Positions 44,759 through 53,617 of a DNA stretch of 64,000 nt are shown in pieces (within the stretch, counting starts at the first letter, position 1; every line of letters starts with the position of its first letter). The notes beneath the pieces are model-generated. The model was not told the DNA's origin. It saw nothing but the letters and a program-made list of their open reading frames with translations, and did no database searches. The position numbers and the translations under genes are program-made. The stretch covers positions 104,094-168,093 of the forward strand of contig NZ_JABFHF010000012.1 of NCBI RefSeq assembly GCF_015476655.1, read 5' to 3'. This DNA is from Aquiflexum lacus. GTDB lineage: Bacteria; Bacteroidota; Bacteroidia; Cytophagales; Cyclobacteriaceae.

Positions 44759-47248
44759 ATGAAAAAGCTATACCTGATTTTAAGTTGTTTCTTATTGATG
44801 CTCGCTTATAAATCCCAGGCACAACAAAAGGATTTTGGTTGGCGCTTAGGGGTGAGCGGGGGTTACACCAATTATTATGGAGACCTTTCTCCTCAGCGGA
44901 TTCGTGGCATATCAAACATGGACGCCATTCATCATGTGCTCTACTTTAATGAAAACTATTTTGAAAAGCCTTCATTTAAGGTTTCTCTTGAAAAACAATT
45001 GAGTGCCACAATCGGGCTGATGTTTTCTTATGGAGAGTATCATTTTGCCATGAGTGACCGCTATATTCAAAGAGATGGAAGCTTAATGCTCGAAAATCCG
45101 AATTTTGATCGAGGCTTAAATTTCAGTAACCATACCAGAGATATGGGGGTCTCATTTGTATTCAAGGCAGACAACGACATAATGCTTCCTGCTAAATCAT
45201 GGATTGCTCCTTATTTCACTTTAGGTTTTGGTTTGATAAATTTTGAAGTTAAAGGCGACCTTTTGGATGCTGATGGGCTTCGGTATGATTACAATTCTAC
45301 CAATATAATCCATAACAGCATTTATGAAACAGACCTCCACGCGGTCAGAACAGAACTTATTAATGGATATGAACTGGGGGCATTTTATACCAATTTGGGA
45401 TTGGGGTTCAGAATCAGATTAGGCAATAGGTTTGAAGTCTTCGCCCAATCAGATTTACTTTACACCTTCACTGATTACTTGGATGATGTGAGCGGCAAAT
45501 ACAGGACTTTTTATGAAAATGACTTTCAGGCCTATGCATCCAAGCCGGGAACCAACCTTGTAGATCCACAAAATCCCTATAGGGGAAATCCTAATAGTGC
45601 CAATGATTGGATCATCTATCATGGGGTTGGTATCAAATATAACCTTGGAGTAAGTAAGAAAACCTTTTCGGCACCACGTCTGAGTACCTATTATCCAGAT
45701 TATGGCAAGAGAAGTATTGCTGCTCCAGAGGAAAGTCCTCAAACCACTTCAGACAGCGTTCCACCGGAAAGTCAAGCAGCCACTTACAATTACACCTACA
45801 ATATCCAACTGGCGGAAACAGAAAAACTGGATAGCTTGAGATATTTAAGCCAGATCCTGGCTTGGGATCAGGAAATTCAAAAAAGAGAGAATAAAATAGT
45901 AAGCGGTCAAGTCAGAAACAATTCATTGCTTGAACTGAGAAGGAATTTTGATGAACAAAATGAAAAGCTCATTGCAGATGAATTCCTTGATCCCGTAGAA
46001 AAAGAAAAAATGATTCAGGAATCTGAGAAAAACAGATTTGACCTAAGGTATAGTATTGACAGCATCGGCAGAAGAGAACGGGAACTGAAGATGGAAATTG
46101 ACAGTATTTCCAGACTTAAAAGGGATTACAGACTGGAACAGAGGGTTTTGGTAGTTCCTCCTGATTTAGACAGCCGTACTTTCGAAAAAGAGAAATATGT
46201 TTCTGATTCCGCTTTTCAACAAGCTAGAGAAACCACTCCGGTCATTAGACTAGAGGAAGAAATAGAGTCCGCTAGTGATATGCAAGGCACTCAAACAACA
46301 GAAGGCCCAATGTCACAACCTGAACAGGCCCAAAGACAGGAAATACAGCCTACGCCATCAACGTGGACTAGAAGCGTGGTGCAGGACCCAGAAACCATGT
46401 CAAGTCTTGAAGAAGAAAACCGCTACCTGAGGAGTGAAAGAGACAGATTGCTGATCGAAAGTACCCAACAATCACAACAACAAAGACCCCAAAACACAAG
46501 GACCCAAAGATCAACCATCACCAATCGTCAGACAACGATCCGGGAAGAAAGTCCCCGGGATGAATCTGATAGAAGAAGGAGATGGTGGTGGCCTTTTGCA
46601 GCAGCGGGCGGTGTAGCTGCCACGGCTGCAATACTATCTAACAATGACGGAGAAGAAAAAGAGCCGATGCTACAGGATTCAACTGATATAACTGAGAAAA
46701 CAGCTCAGGAAATCCTTCCTCCTACTCAAAAAGAATTGGACGATATCTCAATGGCGATTACTTCTTCTATCTTGGGGACTACCATTAGCGCTGAAATGCT
46801 GGATCAAAAAGAAGCACCAAAACCTTCGCAGAGCACCCCTGACATAATAATTCAAGAAGTGGTATTAAGAGACACCGTCTATTTGGACAATGAGCCCGTA
46901 GTCACGATTCTGAAATCAAAAGAAGTGGTATTCTTTAAAGTAAATCAAAGGATTCCGGATAGAGGAGAAATCAATAAACTCAGTGATTTGGCCAACTTCA
47001 TCAAAGAAAATGGAGAATATGGTCTAGTCCTTACAGGATTTGCAGACAATACCGGAAATGTCAATTACAATCTCAAGCTTGCCGATGAAAGGATGAAAAA
47101 TGTCGGAAATATCCTTTCTGAGGAATTTAGCATTCCACAGGAAAAGTTAAGATTTGAATCAGGAGGTCAGGTGATAAGAGGAACAAGAAGTGGGTCCAAT
47201 GACCTGGATAGAAAAGTGGAAGTCAGGGCGGAGCTTATTCAAGGATAA
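44759..47248 (+). CDS. Large OmpA-domain envelope protein with N-terminal barrel and coiled coil
   Basis: An 829-residue protein. Signal peptide (about 1-21); an outer-membrane barrel-like part (about 25-300; GWRLGVSGGYTNYYGDLSPQ, IAPYFTLGFGLINFEVKG, NLGLGFRIRLGNRFEVFAQS); a long charged coiled coil (about 345-480); a Gln/Thr/Arg-rich linker; a short hydrophobic segment preceded by RRRRWWWPF (WPFAAAGGVAATAAIL, about 620-640); and a C-terminal OmpA domain (about 720-829; FFKVNQRIPDRGEINKLSDL, LTGFADNTGNVNYNLKLADE, RMKNVGNILSEEF). OmpA ends bind peptidoglycan. The inner hydrophobic segment after RRRRWWW is unusual for a barrel-OmpA protein. Function unknown; likely envelope anchoring together with the preceding gene. 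Confidence 0.85.
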   Translation: MKKLYLILSCFLLMLAYKSQAQQKDFGWRLGVSGGYTNYYGDLSPQRIRGISNMDAIHHVLYFNENYFEKPSFKVSLEKQLSATIGLMFSYGEYHFAMSDRYIQRDGSLMLENPNFDRGLNFSNHTRDMGVSFVFKADNDIMLPAKSWIAPYFTLGFGLINFEVKGDLLDADGLRYDYNSTNIIHNSIYETDLHAVRTELINGYELGAFYTNLGLGFRIRLGNRFEVFAQSDLLYTFTDYLDDVSGKYRTFYENDFQAYASKPGTNLVDPQNPYRGNPNSANDWIIYHGVGIKYNLGVSKKTFSAPRLSTYYPDYGKRSIAAPEESPQTTSDSVPPESQAATYNYTYNIQLAETEKLDSLRYLSQILAWDQEIQKRENKIVSGQVRNNSLLELRRNFDEQNEKLIADEFLDPVEKEKMIQESEKNRFDLRYSIDSIGRRERELKMEIDSISRLKRDYRLEQRVLVVPPDLDSRTFEKEKYVSDSAFQQARETTPVIRLEEEIESASDMQGTQTTEGPMSQPEQAQRQEIQPTPSTWTRSVVQDPETMSSLEEENRYLRSERDRLLIESTQQSQQQRPQNTRTQRSTITNRQTTIREESPRDESDRRRRWWWPFAAAGGVAATAAILSNNDGEEKEPMLQDSTDITEKTAQEILPPTQKELDDISMAITSSILGTTISAEMLDQKEAPKPSQSTPDIIIQEVVLRDTVYLDNEPVVTILKSKEVVFFKVNQRIPDRGEINKLSDLANFIKENGEYGLVLTGFADNTGNVNYNLKLADERMKNVGNILSEEFSIPQEKLRFESGGQVIRGTRSGSNDLDRKVEVRAELIQG

Positions 47249-47275
47249 AGGAAAAAGGATGAGGGATGAAGGAAG
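47241..47275. repeat. Purine heptamers after the OmpA-domain gene (5 units)
   Basis: AAGGATA, AAGGAAA, AAGGATG, AGGGATG, AAGGAAG run in one phase from the last codons of the gene into the downstream DNA. The 7-bp period and purine strand agree with the other arrays, though the core is AAGGATG, not AGAC. Confidence 0.5.
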
Positions 47276-47360
47276 GAAGTGTCGCAGTGGGCAGCCTCAG
47301 GGAGCAGTGTTCAGTAGGCACTATCAAGAAGTGTCATGTCCGATGACCGGTGTTAGTGTC

Positions 47361-47460
47361 GTCATTGCGAGCCTGCCTGCCGATTTGGTAGGGACCACTT
47401 TTAATTACTCCTTTTTTTGTGAGAACCCTCCGTGCGACGTGGCAATCTCCATCGGGAGGT
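47361..47460. repeat. Dispersed GTCATTGCGAG...GGCAATCTC intergenic element
   Basis: GTCATTGCGAGC at 47361 and GACGTGGCAATCTCC at 47436-47450 resemble the two ends of an intergenic element found in many bacteria, where 'gtcattgcgag' and 'gtggcaatctc' flank a variable middle. The middle here contains GCCTGCCTGCC and a T-run. This is recognition from memory; there is one copy here, which matches none of the other palindromes in the window. Confidence 0.4.
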
Positions 47461-47530
47461 AAATTAGTAGTATGATCCTAATTGAAATGCTATAAAAACA
47501 AAAGATAAAGGAAGGAAATCACCTTTTTCC

Positions 47531-48445
47531 TTAAAATAAAGAAAACTTTAACTTATCTGTCAACAGTTCTAAGGCCAAAATGGCTTTGACAGAGTTGCCT
47601 TTTTCGTTGAGTTCCGGACTCCAGACTGCAATGCTGAATTTGTGGGGCATGACCGCTGCCACTCCTCCCCCTACGCCACTTTTACCCGGAAGACCAACCC
47701 TGAATGCAAACTCCCCTGCTTCATCATAAAAGCCACAGGTCAACATCAGGGCATTGATACGTCGGGCATAACTTTCCGTCACTATTTCTCTTTTAGCATA
47801 AATGGAATAGCCATCATTTGCCAAAAAAGAAAAGGACCTCGCCAAATCTACGCAGTTCATTTCCATGGCACAGTGAGCGACATAAGTTTTCAACACATCC
47901 TCTACCTTGTTATCAAAATTTTTGTATGCTTTCAAAAAATAGGCAAGCGCGGTATTCCTTTCCGAATGTTTGAGTTCGGAATCCATTACATCCTGATTGA
48001 TTTTAACGCATTCCTTCCCTGATAATTCATTGATGAATTTACTGACTTCGGAAATGGGTTGCTCAAACTTAGTTGTCAGGGCATCAGTAATCACCAAGGC
48101 ACCCGCATTGATAAATGGGTTTCTGGGAATCCCTTTTTCAAATTCCAATTGGGCAATGGAATTGAAGGGATTACCGCTCGGTTCCACATTCACCCTTGAC
48201 CATAGCTTGCTTTGGAAAATATGTGCAACCATGGTCAAGGTATGGACTTTGGAAATACTCTGTATGGAAAAAGGAACTTCATAATCCCCTACCCCAAAGA
48301 CATTTCCTTCCAAGTCTACCAATGCGATTCCAAACTTATCCCCATCTACTTCTGCCAATTCCGGGATATAATCCGCCACTTTGCCCCTCGGGTTTTTGGA
48401 TTTTACCTCTTCGTAAACTTCTTCTATTAATTGTTGATAGTCCAT
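47531..48445 (-). CDS. glsA: Glutaminase (serine-dependent beta-lactamase fold)
   Basis: A 304-residue glutaminase converting glutamine to glutamate and ammonia. Catalytic Ser-x-x-Lys is in FSIQSISKVHTL; substrate motifs SGNPFNSIAQLEFEKGIPRN, NAGALVITDAL, HCAMEMNCVDLARSFSFLAN and GKSGVGGGVAAVMPHKFSIA are all present. Start at ATG 48445; a TTG two codons upstream is rejected. Divergent from the serpin gene. Confidence 0.96.
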   Translation of the reverse strand: MDYQQLIEEVYEEVKSKNPRGKVADYIPELAEVDGDKFGIALVDLEGNVFGVGDYEVPFSIQSISKVHTLTMVAHIFQSKLWSRVNVEPSGNPFNSIAQLEFEKGIPRNPFINAGALVITDALTTKFEQPISEVSKFINELSGKECVKINQDVMDSELKHSERNTALAYFLKAYKNFDNKVEDVLKTYVAHCAMEMNCVDLARSFSFLANDGYSIYAKREIVTESYARRINALMLTCGFYDEAGEFAFRVGLPGKSGVGGGVAAVMPHKFSIAVWSPELNEKGNSVKAILALELLTDKLKFSLF

Positions 48446-48543
48446 ACCCAAAAATGGCTTTTATTATTTGCGGAAAAAATATACGAAGAACATTTGTAGC
48501 GTTTTTGTATTTATTTTCGTCCTGACAGTAAATCCGATTTGCT

Positions 48544-49788
48544 ATGAAATATCTATCCTTCCTCCCTTTTATTTGTTTGACATATTTGGTTTCTTGTGCT
48601 CAAGTGTCACAAATTCCAAATGATATCCTCCCCAATGTAAGAACCCTGGACCAAAATGAAATCAGATTGGTCAATAGCAGCAGTGAATTTGCTATGGAAA
48701 TGTTCCGGGAAATCGAAAAGTCAGAAGACGGCAATTATTTTTTCAGCCCATACAGTATACATCAGGCCCTCAGTATGGCGATGAACGGCAACGAAGGCGA
48801 AGTATTGGAGGAGTTTCTGAAAGTGCTTCACTTTGAGGGGCTGGATTTGGGCAAGGCAAATGATGCGAATAAAGGATTGACAGAGTTCCTGAAAAATGTA
48901 GACCCAAAAGTGGCCATCAACATTGCCAATGCCATTTGGTACAGACAGGGCCTGAGTGTGCAGCCTCCTTTCATGACCACGATGGAAAACTACTATGGTG
49001 CAAATGTAGATGCGCTGGATTTTAATCAACCCAATTCCCATCAGGTCATCAACAATTGGATCGAAAGGGAAACAAGAGGCTTGATAAAAAATATGTTGGA
49101 TGGAATTCCCAATGAGGCCATCATGTACCTGGTCAATGCCATCCATTTCAAAGGAGACTGGAAAACTCCTTTTGATGCCTCCAAGACTACAAAACAAAAT
49201 TTCTATCCCGAAAAATCTCCCTCCACCCAAGTGGATATGATGAGCACGGGAGGCAAGATTAAAGTCAATTATTTCCAGTCCGGCCAACTTCAATATCTTG
49301 AACTCCCCTATAGCACAGGACAATATAACATGGGCATCGTTTACCATAGCGGAGGAAATTTATCGGAATTGATGCCGGAAATCAATTTTGAAAATATCCA
49401 ATCCTGGCATCAACAAAGCTCCGAGAATGAAATGATAGTGGAAATGCCCAAGTTCAAAATGGAATACAAGGTGGAAAACCTCAAACAACATCTAATGGAC
49501 CTTGGATTGAAAAAAGCCTTTGAACCAAGTCCGAAAAATTTCACCAAACTATTTGAGGATCCTTTAATGGATATGTATATCTCAAGGGTCATCCATCAGG
49601 CTATGATAGAAGTGGATGAAAAAGGAACGGAAGCAGCAGCTGCAACTGTAGTAGAAGTCGGAGTCACCTCCATGCCGGTAATACCAACCTTCATTCGCTT
49701 GGACAAACCATTCCTTTTCTTTATCCAGGAAAAACACAGTGGTACCATCTTGTTTATGGGTAAAATGGAAAATCCAAATTTGAAATGA
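48544..49788 (+). CDS. Serpin-family protease inhibitor lipoprotein
   Basis: A 414-residue serpin with a lipoprotein signal (lipobox LVSC, Cys at about 18). Family core motifs: ENYYGANVDALDFNQ, NNWIERETRGLIKNML, YLVNAIHFKGDWKTPFD, and at the C-terminus DKPFLFFIQEKHSGTILFMG. The reactive loop is an inhibitory type: hinge GTEAAAATVVEVGVTSM, with P15 Gly, P14 Thr and Ala at P12-P9. Counting gives Thr-Ser around P1-P1', suggesting an elastase-like or cysteine protease target, but this is uncertain. Surface-anchored serpins probably protect cells from host or predator proteases. Confidence 0.92.
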   Translation: MKYLSFLPFICLTYLVSCAQVSQIPNDILPNVRTLDQNEIRLVNSSSEFAMEMFREIEKSEDGNYFFSPYSIHQALSMAMNGNEGEVLEEFLKVLHFEGLDLGKANDANKGLTEFLKNVDPKVAINIANAIWYRQGLSVQPPFMTTMENYYGANVDALDFNQPNSHQVINNWIERETRGLIKNMLDGIPNEAIMYLVNAIHFKGDWKTPFDASKTTKQNFYPEKSPSTQVDMMSTGGKIKVNYFQSGQLQYLELPYSTGQYNMGIVYHSGGNLSELMPEINFENIQSWHQQSSENEMIVEMPKFKMEYKVENLKQHLMDLGLKKAFEPSPKNFTKLFEDPLMDMYISRVIHQAMIEVDEKGTEAAAATVVEVGVTSMPVIPTFIRLDKPFLFFIQEKHSGTILFMGKMENPNLK

Positions 49789-49799
49789 GAGGTTGAGAA

Positions 49800-49916
49800 T
49801 TATCTTTTCAAATTTAATTTCTTCCGTTTGTCAAGGATATTCAACGGTACTTTCCAGCCAAAATCAAATCTGAAACCATTTAAAGTGGCCTCTTGCACCC
49901 ATTTTAAATTTACCAT
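49800..49916 (-). pseudogene. C-terminal remnant of a barrel protein related to the upstream gene
   Basis: On the minus strand a 38-codon frame starts at an ATG overlapping the stop of the upstream barrel gene (TAATG). Its product contains ATLNGFRFDFGWKVPLNIL, closely similar in pattern to the C-terminus of the upstream gene product (NLNGFNIEVGLKLPIS) and of the 51569 gene (IEGYIVEIAYKLPLNLF). It therefore looks like the last strand of a deleted barrel paralogue, left after loss of the rest. Confidence 0.5.
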
Positions 49917-51298
49917 TATCTAACCAAAGTGCTGATGGGCAACTTTAAGCCTACTTCAATATTAAACCCGTTTAGATTTCCCGACTTCATATAATCAACC
50001 CGTTCTCCATTGACTATTTCCTGAACATTTACAACTCCGACTTCGGGGCTACCAAAATTTTGCGAAAAATTAAATGAAAGTATACTGGAATTGAAAAAAG
50101 GGATATCTATGAAAGCACCACCTTGGTAAAACAACCTACCTCCGGAATTTTGATCTGTTGGGGAAGACTTCAGGACAGGGACTCGTTCATCATTCAACAT
50201 AATGGCTCCTCTATGGGTTTCATCCATCCTTACGGTATTTAATGTAACAAAAGTAGCAGCTGAAACTCCCACCCTTAGCCGGTTATTTTGGCCTACATCC
50301 AAATGGTATCTCGCTCTTAGTGGTATGGCCCTTGTCCTTGGGTCATTTAAGCTGACCCATCCAAAGTTTTGAGAATTCACCTTTGTTTGACTCATCCAAC
50401 TGGAATAACCGGTCTCAAAACTCCATTGGCCTGAAGTGTAACCAAATAGAATTTGGGAAGCAGGTCTAAGCCTGTTCATGCCTGATGCATTACTTTGTAC
50501 AAAATCTGGCTGGAACCTCTGTAAGGTAGTGAACATTACATAAGTACCATCCCCCCAAGCCGCCACACGCTTCTCTGTTTTTCGCTCCATTTTGGTGACT
50601 CTCCAATCCTCCCCTTTTCTTGTCCTAAAGTCTATGCCATAGCCCAAAACAAGACCAGTGTAGCTGCCCCTGCGTTGGACTTGCGGCTGTGGGGAAACCC
50701 CCGTCCAGGTAAAAATTGAGCCATCTAGCCTTCCAAAACCTTGATGATGCCTCAATCCCACTAAAAAATAGTTATTACCCGGTGTATTGAATTTCATTCC
50801 AATTTCAAGAGAAGCAGAAGGAACCACATTTGTTGTAAATCCAAAATTCAGTACCGAATCCTGAACGTTAAACCCATATTCTCTTGAAAGATTGACCCCA
50901 ATGGAAGGCTGTGCATAAAGATCATTTTCACCCATTTCCCAAGTTCTCCTAAGACCCAAACTAAAATTACTGTAGGAAAACCCCCAATTTATTCTCTGTG
51001 GCCCCGGAATAAATGCAAATCCCGAATGTTCAGGATGTTGTGTAAACCGAAAAGGTGAGGACACATGCCAGGATTGCAGTACAAGTTGCCAGTCCCTATT
51101 GATATTATAGGACAAACCCAAACCCAAATTCAATCCTGTACGAGTAACAAAGTCCACTGAAGGAGAAGGATTATTTAATAAACTTTGATGGTGTTGTTGA
51201 GGAACAAGGTACATTTCAAGATTGATCCTGCTTTGGGCATTTGTTTGAAAAGAACACATCCACAAAAGCATACTCATTGAAAGCAGTAGTTTTTTCAT
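49916..51298 (-). CDS. Outer-membrane beta-barrel protein of unknown function
   Basis: A 460-residue protein with signal peptide (about 1-21, ending TNAQ) and a chain of amphipathic strands (TGLNLGLGLSYNINRDWQLV, INWGFSYSNFSLGLRRTWEM, YTGLVLGYGIDFRTRKGEDW, FNIEVGLKLPISTLVR). No conserved domain recognised. It is preceded 270 bp upstream by a second barrel gene on the same strand and followed by a remnant of a related gene, so the region looks like a small family of duplicated barrels. Confidence 0.75.
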   Translation of the reverse strand: MKKLLLSMSMLLWMCSFQTNAQSRINLEMYLVPQQHHQSLLNNPSPSVDFVTRTGLNLGLGLSYNINRDWQLVLQSWHVSSPFRFTQHPEHSGFAFIPGPQRINWGFSYSNFSLGLRRTWEMGENDLYAQPSIGVNLSREYGFNVQDSVLNFGFTTNVVPSASLEIGMKFNTPGNNYFLVGLRHHQGFGRLDGSIFTWTGVSPQPQVQRRGSYTGLVLGYGIDFRTRKGEDWRVTKMERKTEKRVAAWGDGTYVMFTTLQRFQPDFVQSNASGMNRLRPASQILFGYTSGQWSFETGYSSWMSQTKVNSQNFGWVSLNDPRTRAIPLRARYHLDVGQNNRLRVGVSAATFVTLNTVRMDETHRGAIMLNDERVPVLKSSPTDQNSGGRLFYQGGAFIDIPFFNSSILSFNFSQNFGSPEVGVVNVQEIVNGERVDYMKSGNLNGFNIEVGLKLPISTLVR

Positions 51299-51534
51299 TT
51301 TAGAATATTTCGTGAACGAATCATTAAATTAAGACTTTTAAACTAATTCCTTTTAATAAAAAAAGGAAAAATCATTGGCCCCTTTTTTATTAGGCAAATC
51401 AATAATCAATATAAAATTTTCACTCATTAAAATCTATATCAATCTCATCTACATTTTTCCTGCCAATAACTAAAACTCCTCCTCCAACACTACTTAATCC
51501 TTAAATTCAGGATTCCCTCTCAGCAAGGACCCCA

Positions 51535-51569
51535 TCTCAAATCTCATGTCTCACATCTCACGTCTTTAT
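51535..51569. repeat. Heptamer array D (5 units) abutting a stop codon
   Basis: TCTCAAA, TCTCATG, TCTCACA, TCTCACG and TCTTTAT run in phase on the plus strand. On the coding strand of the neighbouring gene they are AGACGTG/AGATGTG-type purine units starting right at its stop codon. Confidence 0.75.
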
Positions 51570-52375
51570 TACCTGGTAGCTGAAAATAAATTCAGGGGCA
51601 ATTTATAAGCAATTTCTACTATATACCCTTCAATCTTGAGTTCATCCGTGAAACTGCCCTTCTGCCCTTGATACTCCCATTCATAGGTGACTGTCCTTAA
51701 AGGACCTGCTGAGATTGCTCTTGAAAACTGTAGATTCAGGAAGGAGGATTTGAAAACCTGAAACTCCGCATACACTCCTGCTTTAAAAAATCCCGATATC
51801 CTTGGCCGATCCCAATAATACTTGTACTGCAAATACCTTTCTCTATCATTAAAATAATCAAAATAGTATGTACCTCTTCCTTGTTGGTTCCTGTTTCTTG
51901 TTTGGTGGAGGAGAAAGTTCAATGAACCCATAGCCCCAAATCTGAATTTCTTGGATGGACCTGTGGGCACATCATATTTCATAACAAGCGGAAGGAATAT
52001 TGAATTATAATTCCCAGAAGTCCTAAAGTTTTCACCTGCCGCTTCAAGAAAATAGATTTCACTATGATACTGCCAAATGAATCCCAATCCTGTTTCGATT
52101 GAGGCATTTTTTAACCGATAACCATAATTAACACCGACTACTCCATTGTATTCACCATAACCGCCGGTAAAAATATCATTGCTTCTGGAATTTTCATGCT
52201 TTCTAAGTCCCCCCTGAAAAAGCACATAACCCCCATCTGCCACACTTGCTTTTTGTCTCATTTCTTTCCTTTCCAATCTGGTCGATAGCAGTTCTTTTTC
52301 ATAATACCGCTGTGCATAACCATCCAAAACAAAAAGCATTATAATCAATCCTGTAAATCCAATCCTTAATTTCAT
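51569..52375 (-). CDS. Outer-membrane barrel-like protein of unknown function
   Basis: A 268-residue protein with signal peptide (about 1-21, LDGYAQ) and beta-strand-rich mature part (YVLFQGGLRKHENSRSND, VVGVNYGYRLKNASIETGLG, FIWQYHSEIYFL, LQFSRAISAGPLRTVTYEW, IEGYIVEIAYKLPLNLF). No family recognised. Probably monocistronic: its stop abuts heptamer array D, and the next minus-strand gene starts 270 bp on. Confidence 0.72.
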   Translation of the reverse strand: MKLRIGFTGLIIMLFVLDGYAQRYYEKELLSTRLERKEMRQKASVADGGYVLFQGGLRKHENSRSNDIFTGGYGEYNGVVGVNYGYRLKNASIETGLGFIWQYHSEIYFLEAAGENFRTSGNYNSIFLPLVMKYDVPTGPSKKFRFGAMGSLNFLLHQTRNRNQQGRGTYYFDYFNDRERYLQYKYYWDRPRISGFFKAGVYAEFQVFKSSFLNLQFSRAISAGPLRTVTYEWEYQGQKGSFTDELKIEGYIVEIAYKLPLNLFSATR

Positions 52376-52701
52376 AAACAGGCAGTTTAAAATTAAAACA
52401 TGCTATTATAACTAATAATTGGTTAGATTATTTTATTGCAATAAAAATTAAAATAGTTGATCTGTTAAAGATGGTTATTTTCGAAGTCTTTGAACTTATT
52501 TGCCAAAGCTTTGTGAAGGATAGTGGTTCCAGTAGTGGTTCAAGTCTTCAGACTTGGACCACCCCTTTTGCAGTCTTCAGACTGCCAATCCCTAGAATCC
52601 TAGCTCCTCCTCAATCTCCGGATTAAACTACTCGTTCTAATGAAAAACCCTATTTTCCAAAATATTTTGACCCCTTGCTATAAAAAACCCTGAGGACTTT
52701 G

Positions 52702-52750
52702 TCTTGTTTCTTGTATCTTGGTTCTAATCTCTCCCTTCCCAACCCTCCCG
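52702..52750. repeat. Heptamer array E1 (7 units)
   Basis: TCTTGTT, TCTTGTA, TCTTGGT, TCTAATC and TCTCCCT are followed by two weaker units to 52750, all in one 7-bp phase. Confidence 0.65.
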
Positions 52751-52763
52751 TTCCATCAATCAA

Positions 52764-52796
52764 AACCTTCGAGGTCAAAAAAAGACCTCAATGGTT
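52764..52796. repeat. AACCTTCGAGGTC-type palindrome, copy 1
   Basis: AACCTTCGAGGTC (52764-52776) and GACCTCAATGGTT (52784-52796) are inverted arms around A7. The same family occurs three times after typA. Confidence 0.65.
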
Positions 52797-52807
52797 ACCC
52801 TACCCTG

Positions 52808-52842
52808 TCTCAAATCTCACGTCTCATATCTCACATCTTAAA
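52808..52842. repeat. Heptamer array E2 (5 units) upstream of padR
   Basis: TCTCAAA, TCTCACG, TCTCATA, TCTCACA and TCTTAAA. As in arrays B2 and C2 the TCTTAAA unit is the one closest to the downstream gene. Confidence 0.75.
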
Positions 52843-52854
52843 AAGATACCCAAC

Positions 52855-52886
52855 TTGCTTATGTATATAATTTTTTTATATATTTG
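52855..52886 (+). promoter_or_regulatory. padR operon promoter (TTG-N21-TATATTTG)
   Basis: A -33 TTG (52855-52857) and an exact -7 TATATTTG (52879-52886) are 21 nt apart and 24 bp from the ATG. An inverted repeat TATATAA/TTATATA (52864-52882) overlaps the -7 element and could be the PadR operator. Confidence 0.6.
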
Positions 52887-52910
52887 CCTTACTGATGCAT
52901 CTTAGAAAAC

Positions 52911-53255
52911 ATGTCAAACAATAATCTGATCAAAGGAAGCTTACAGACCATCATCCTCAAACTCTTGGAGGAGAACGATAAAATGTATGGCTATGAAATT
53001 ACTCAAAGGGTAAAAGAACTTACCGAGGGCGAAATCAAAATCACGGAAGGCGCACTATATCCTGCCCTACACAAATTGGAGGCAGAAGGGATGTTGACCA
53101 CTGAAATCCAACAGGTGGACAACCGGGTAAGGAAATACTACAGCCTCACCAAAAACGGTCACAAGGAAGTCAGCGCCAAGATGTCCGAGCTGCAAAGCTT
53201 TGTCGGCAACCTGCAGCGGATTTTGGACCCTGAATGGAAACCGGGGTTAGTATAG
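52911..53255 (+). CDS. PadR-family transcriptional regulator
   Basis: A 114-residue winged-helix protein: LIKGSLQTIILKLLEENDKM, YGYEITQRVKELTEGEIKIT, EGALYPALHKLEAEGMLTTE, RVRKYYSLTKNGHKEVSAKM. It is of the short PadR type, which commonly represses a following operon of membrane proteins with HAAS/DUF1700-like domains, matching the array downstream. Its own promoter has a symmetrical site for autoregulation. Confidence 0.95.
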   Translation: MSNNNLIKGSLQTIILKLLEENDKMYGYEITQRVKELTEGEIKITEGALYPALHKLEAEGMLTTEIQQVDNRVRKYYSLTKNGHKEVSAKMSELQSFVGNLQRILDPEWKPGLV

Positions 53256-53383
53256 GTAAAAACGGAGGACTGAATGAATTCGATCTGGACATAAAACTAT
53301 GTCTAAATAAAACAAACTTTAAACCCTGCATTCAGAAATTTCGGGATCACAGTTTGACATTGAAACCTAAAAAAAATGAAAAA

Positions 53384-53617
53384 ATGAAAAATCAATTAAA
53401 TAGAATCACTATTAACCCTGATATCGCGCATGGAAAACCTACCATTAGGAATACACGATATGCCGTTAGTTACATTCTGGAATATTTAGCTGGTGGCGAT
53501 AGCGTTGAAGATATTTTAGAAGAATTCAAGGACTTGGAAAAAGAGGATATTTTGGCATGCCTTGCTTATGCTGCTCAAACTGTAGATATTAAAGAATTCA
53601 AAATTTCTGCGGCATGA
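53384..53617 (+). CDS. DUF433 antitoxin-like protein
   Basis: A 77-residue protein starting MKNQLNRITINPDIAHGKPT, with the DUF433 core IRNTRYAVSYILEYLAGGDS and VEDILEEFKDLEKEDILACL. DUF433 proteins are small helix-turn-helix antitoxins paired with DUF5615 PIN-like toxins. The stop overlaps the toxin start by four bases (ATGA). ATG 53384 is chosen over an in-frame start inside padR because homologues begin here. Confidence 0.9.
   Translation: MKNQLNRITINPDIAHGKPTIRNTRYAVSYILEYLAGGDSVEDILEEFKDLEKEDILACLAYAAQTVDIKEFKISAA

Larger units (their letters stand above)
52376..52910. other. Divergent intergenic region with heptamers, palindrome and padR promoter
   Basis: 535 bp between a barrel gene (minus) and padR (plus). 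It contains heptamer arrays at 52702-52750 and 52808-52842, a palindrome at 52764-52796 and the padR promoter at 52855-52886. Between 52376 and 52700 there is a short near-repeat (agtggttc twice, cttcagac twice around 52515-52570) and no ORF. Confidence 0.6.

Noticed and set aside
47190..47462. 90-residue frame starting in the OmpA-domain gene and running through the dispersed repeat
   Set aside because: Most of the frame lies in repeat and intergenic DNA and the start lies within the OmpA domain; no family similarity.
48721..49347. 208-residue open frame on the minus strand inside the serpin gene
   Set aside because: Antisense to a clear serpin with all family motifs; the product has no recognisable domain and no signal or promoter, so it is a frame shadow.
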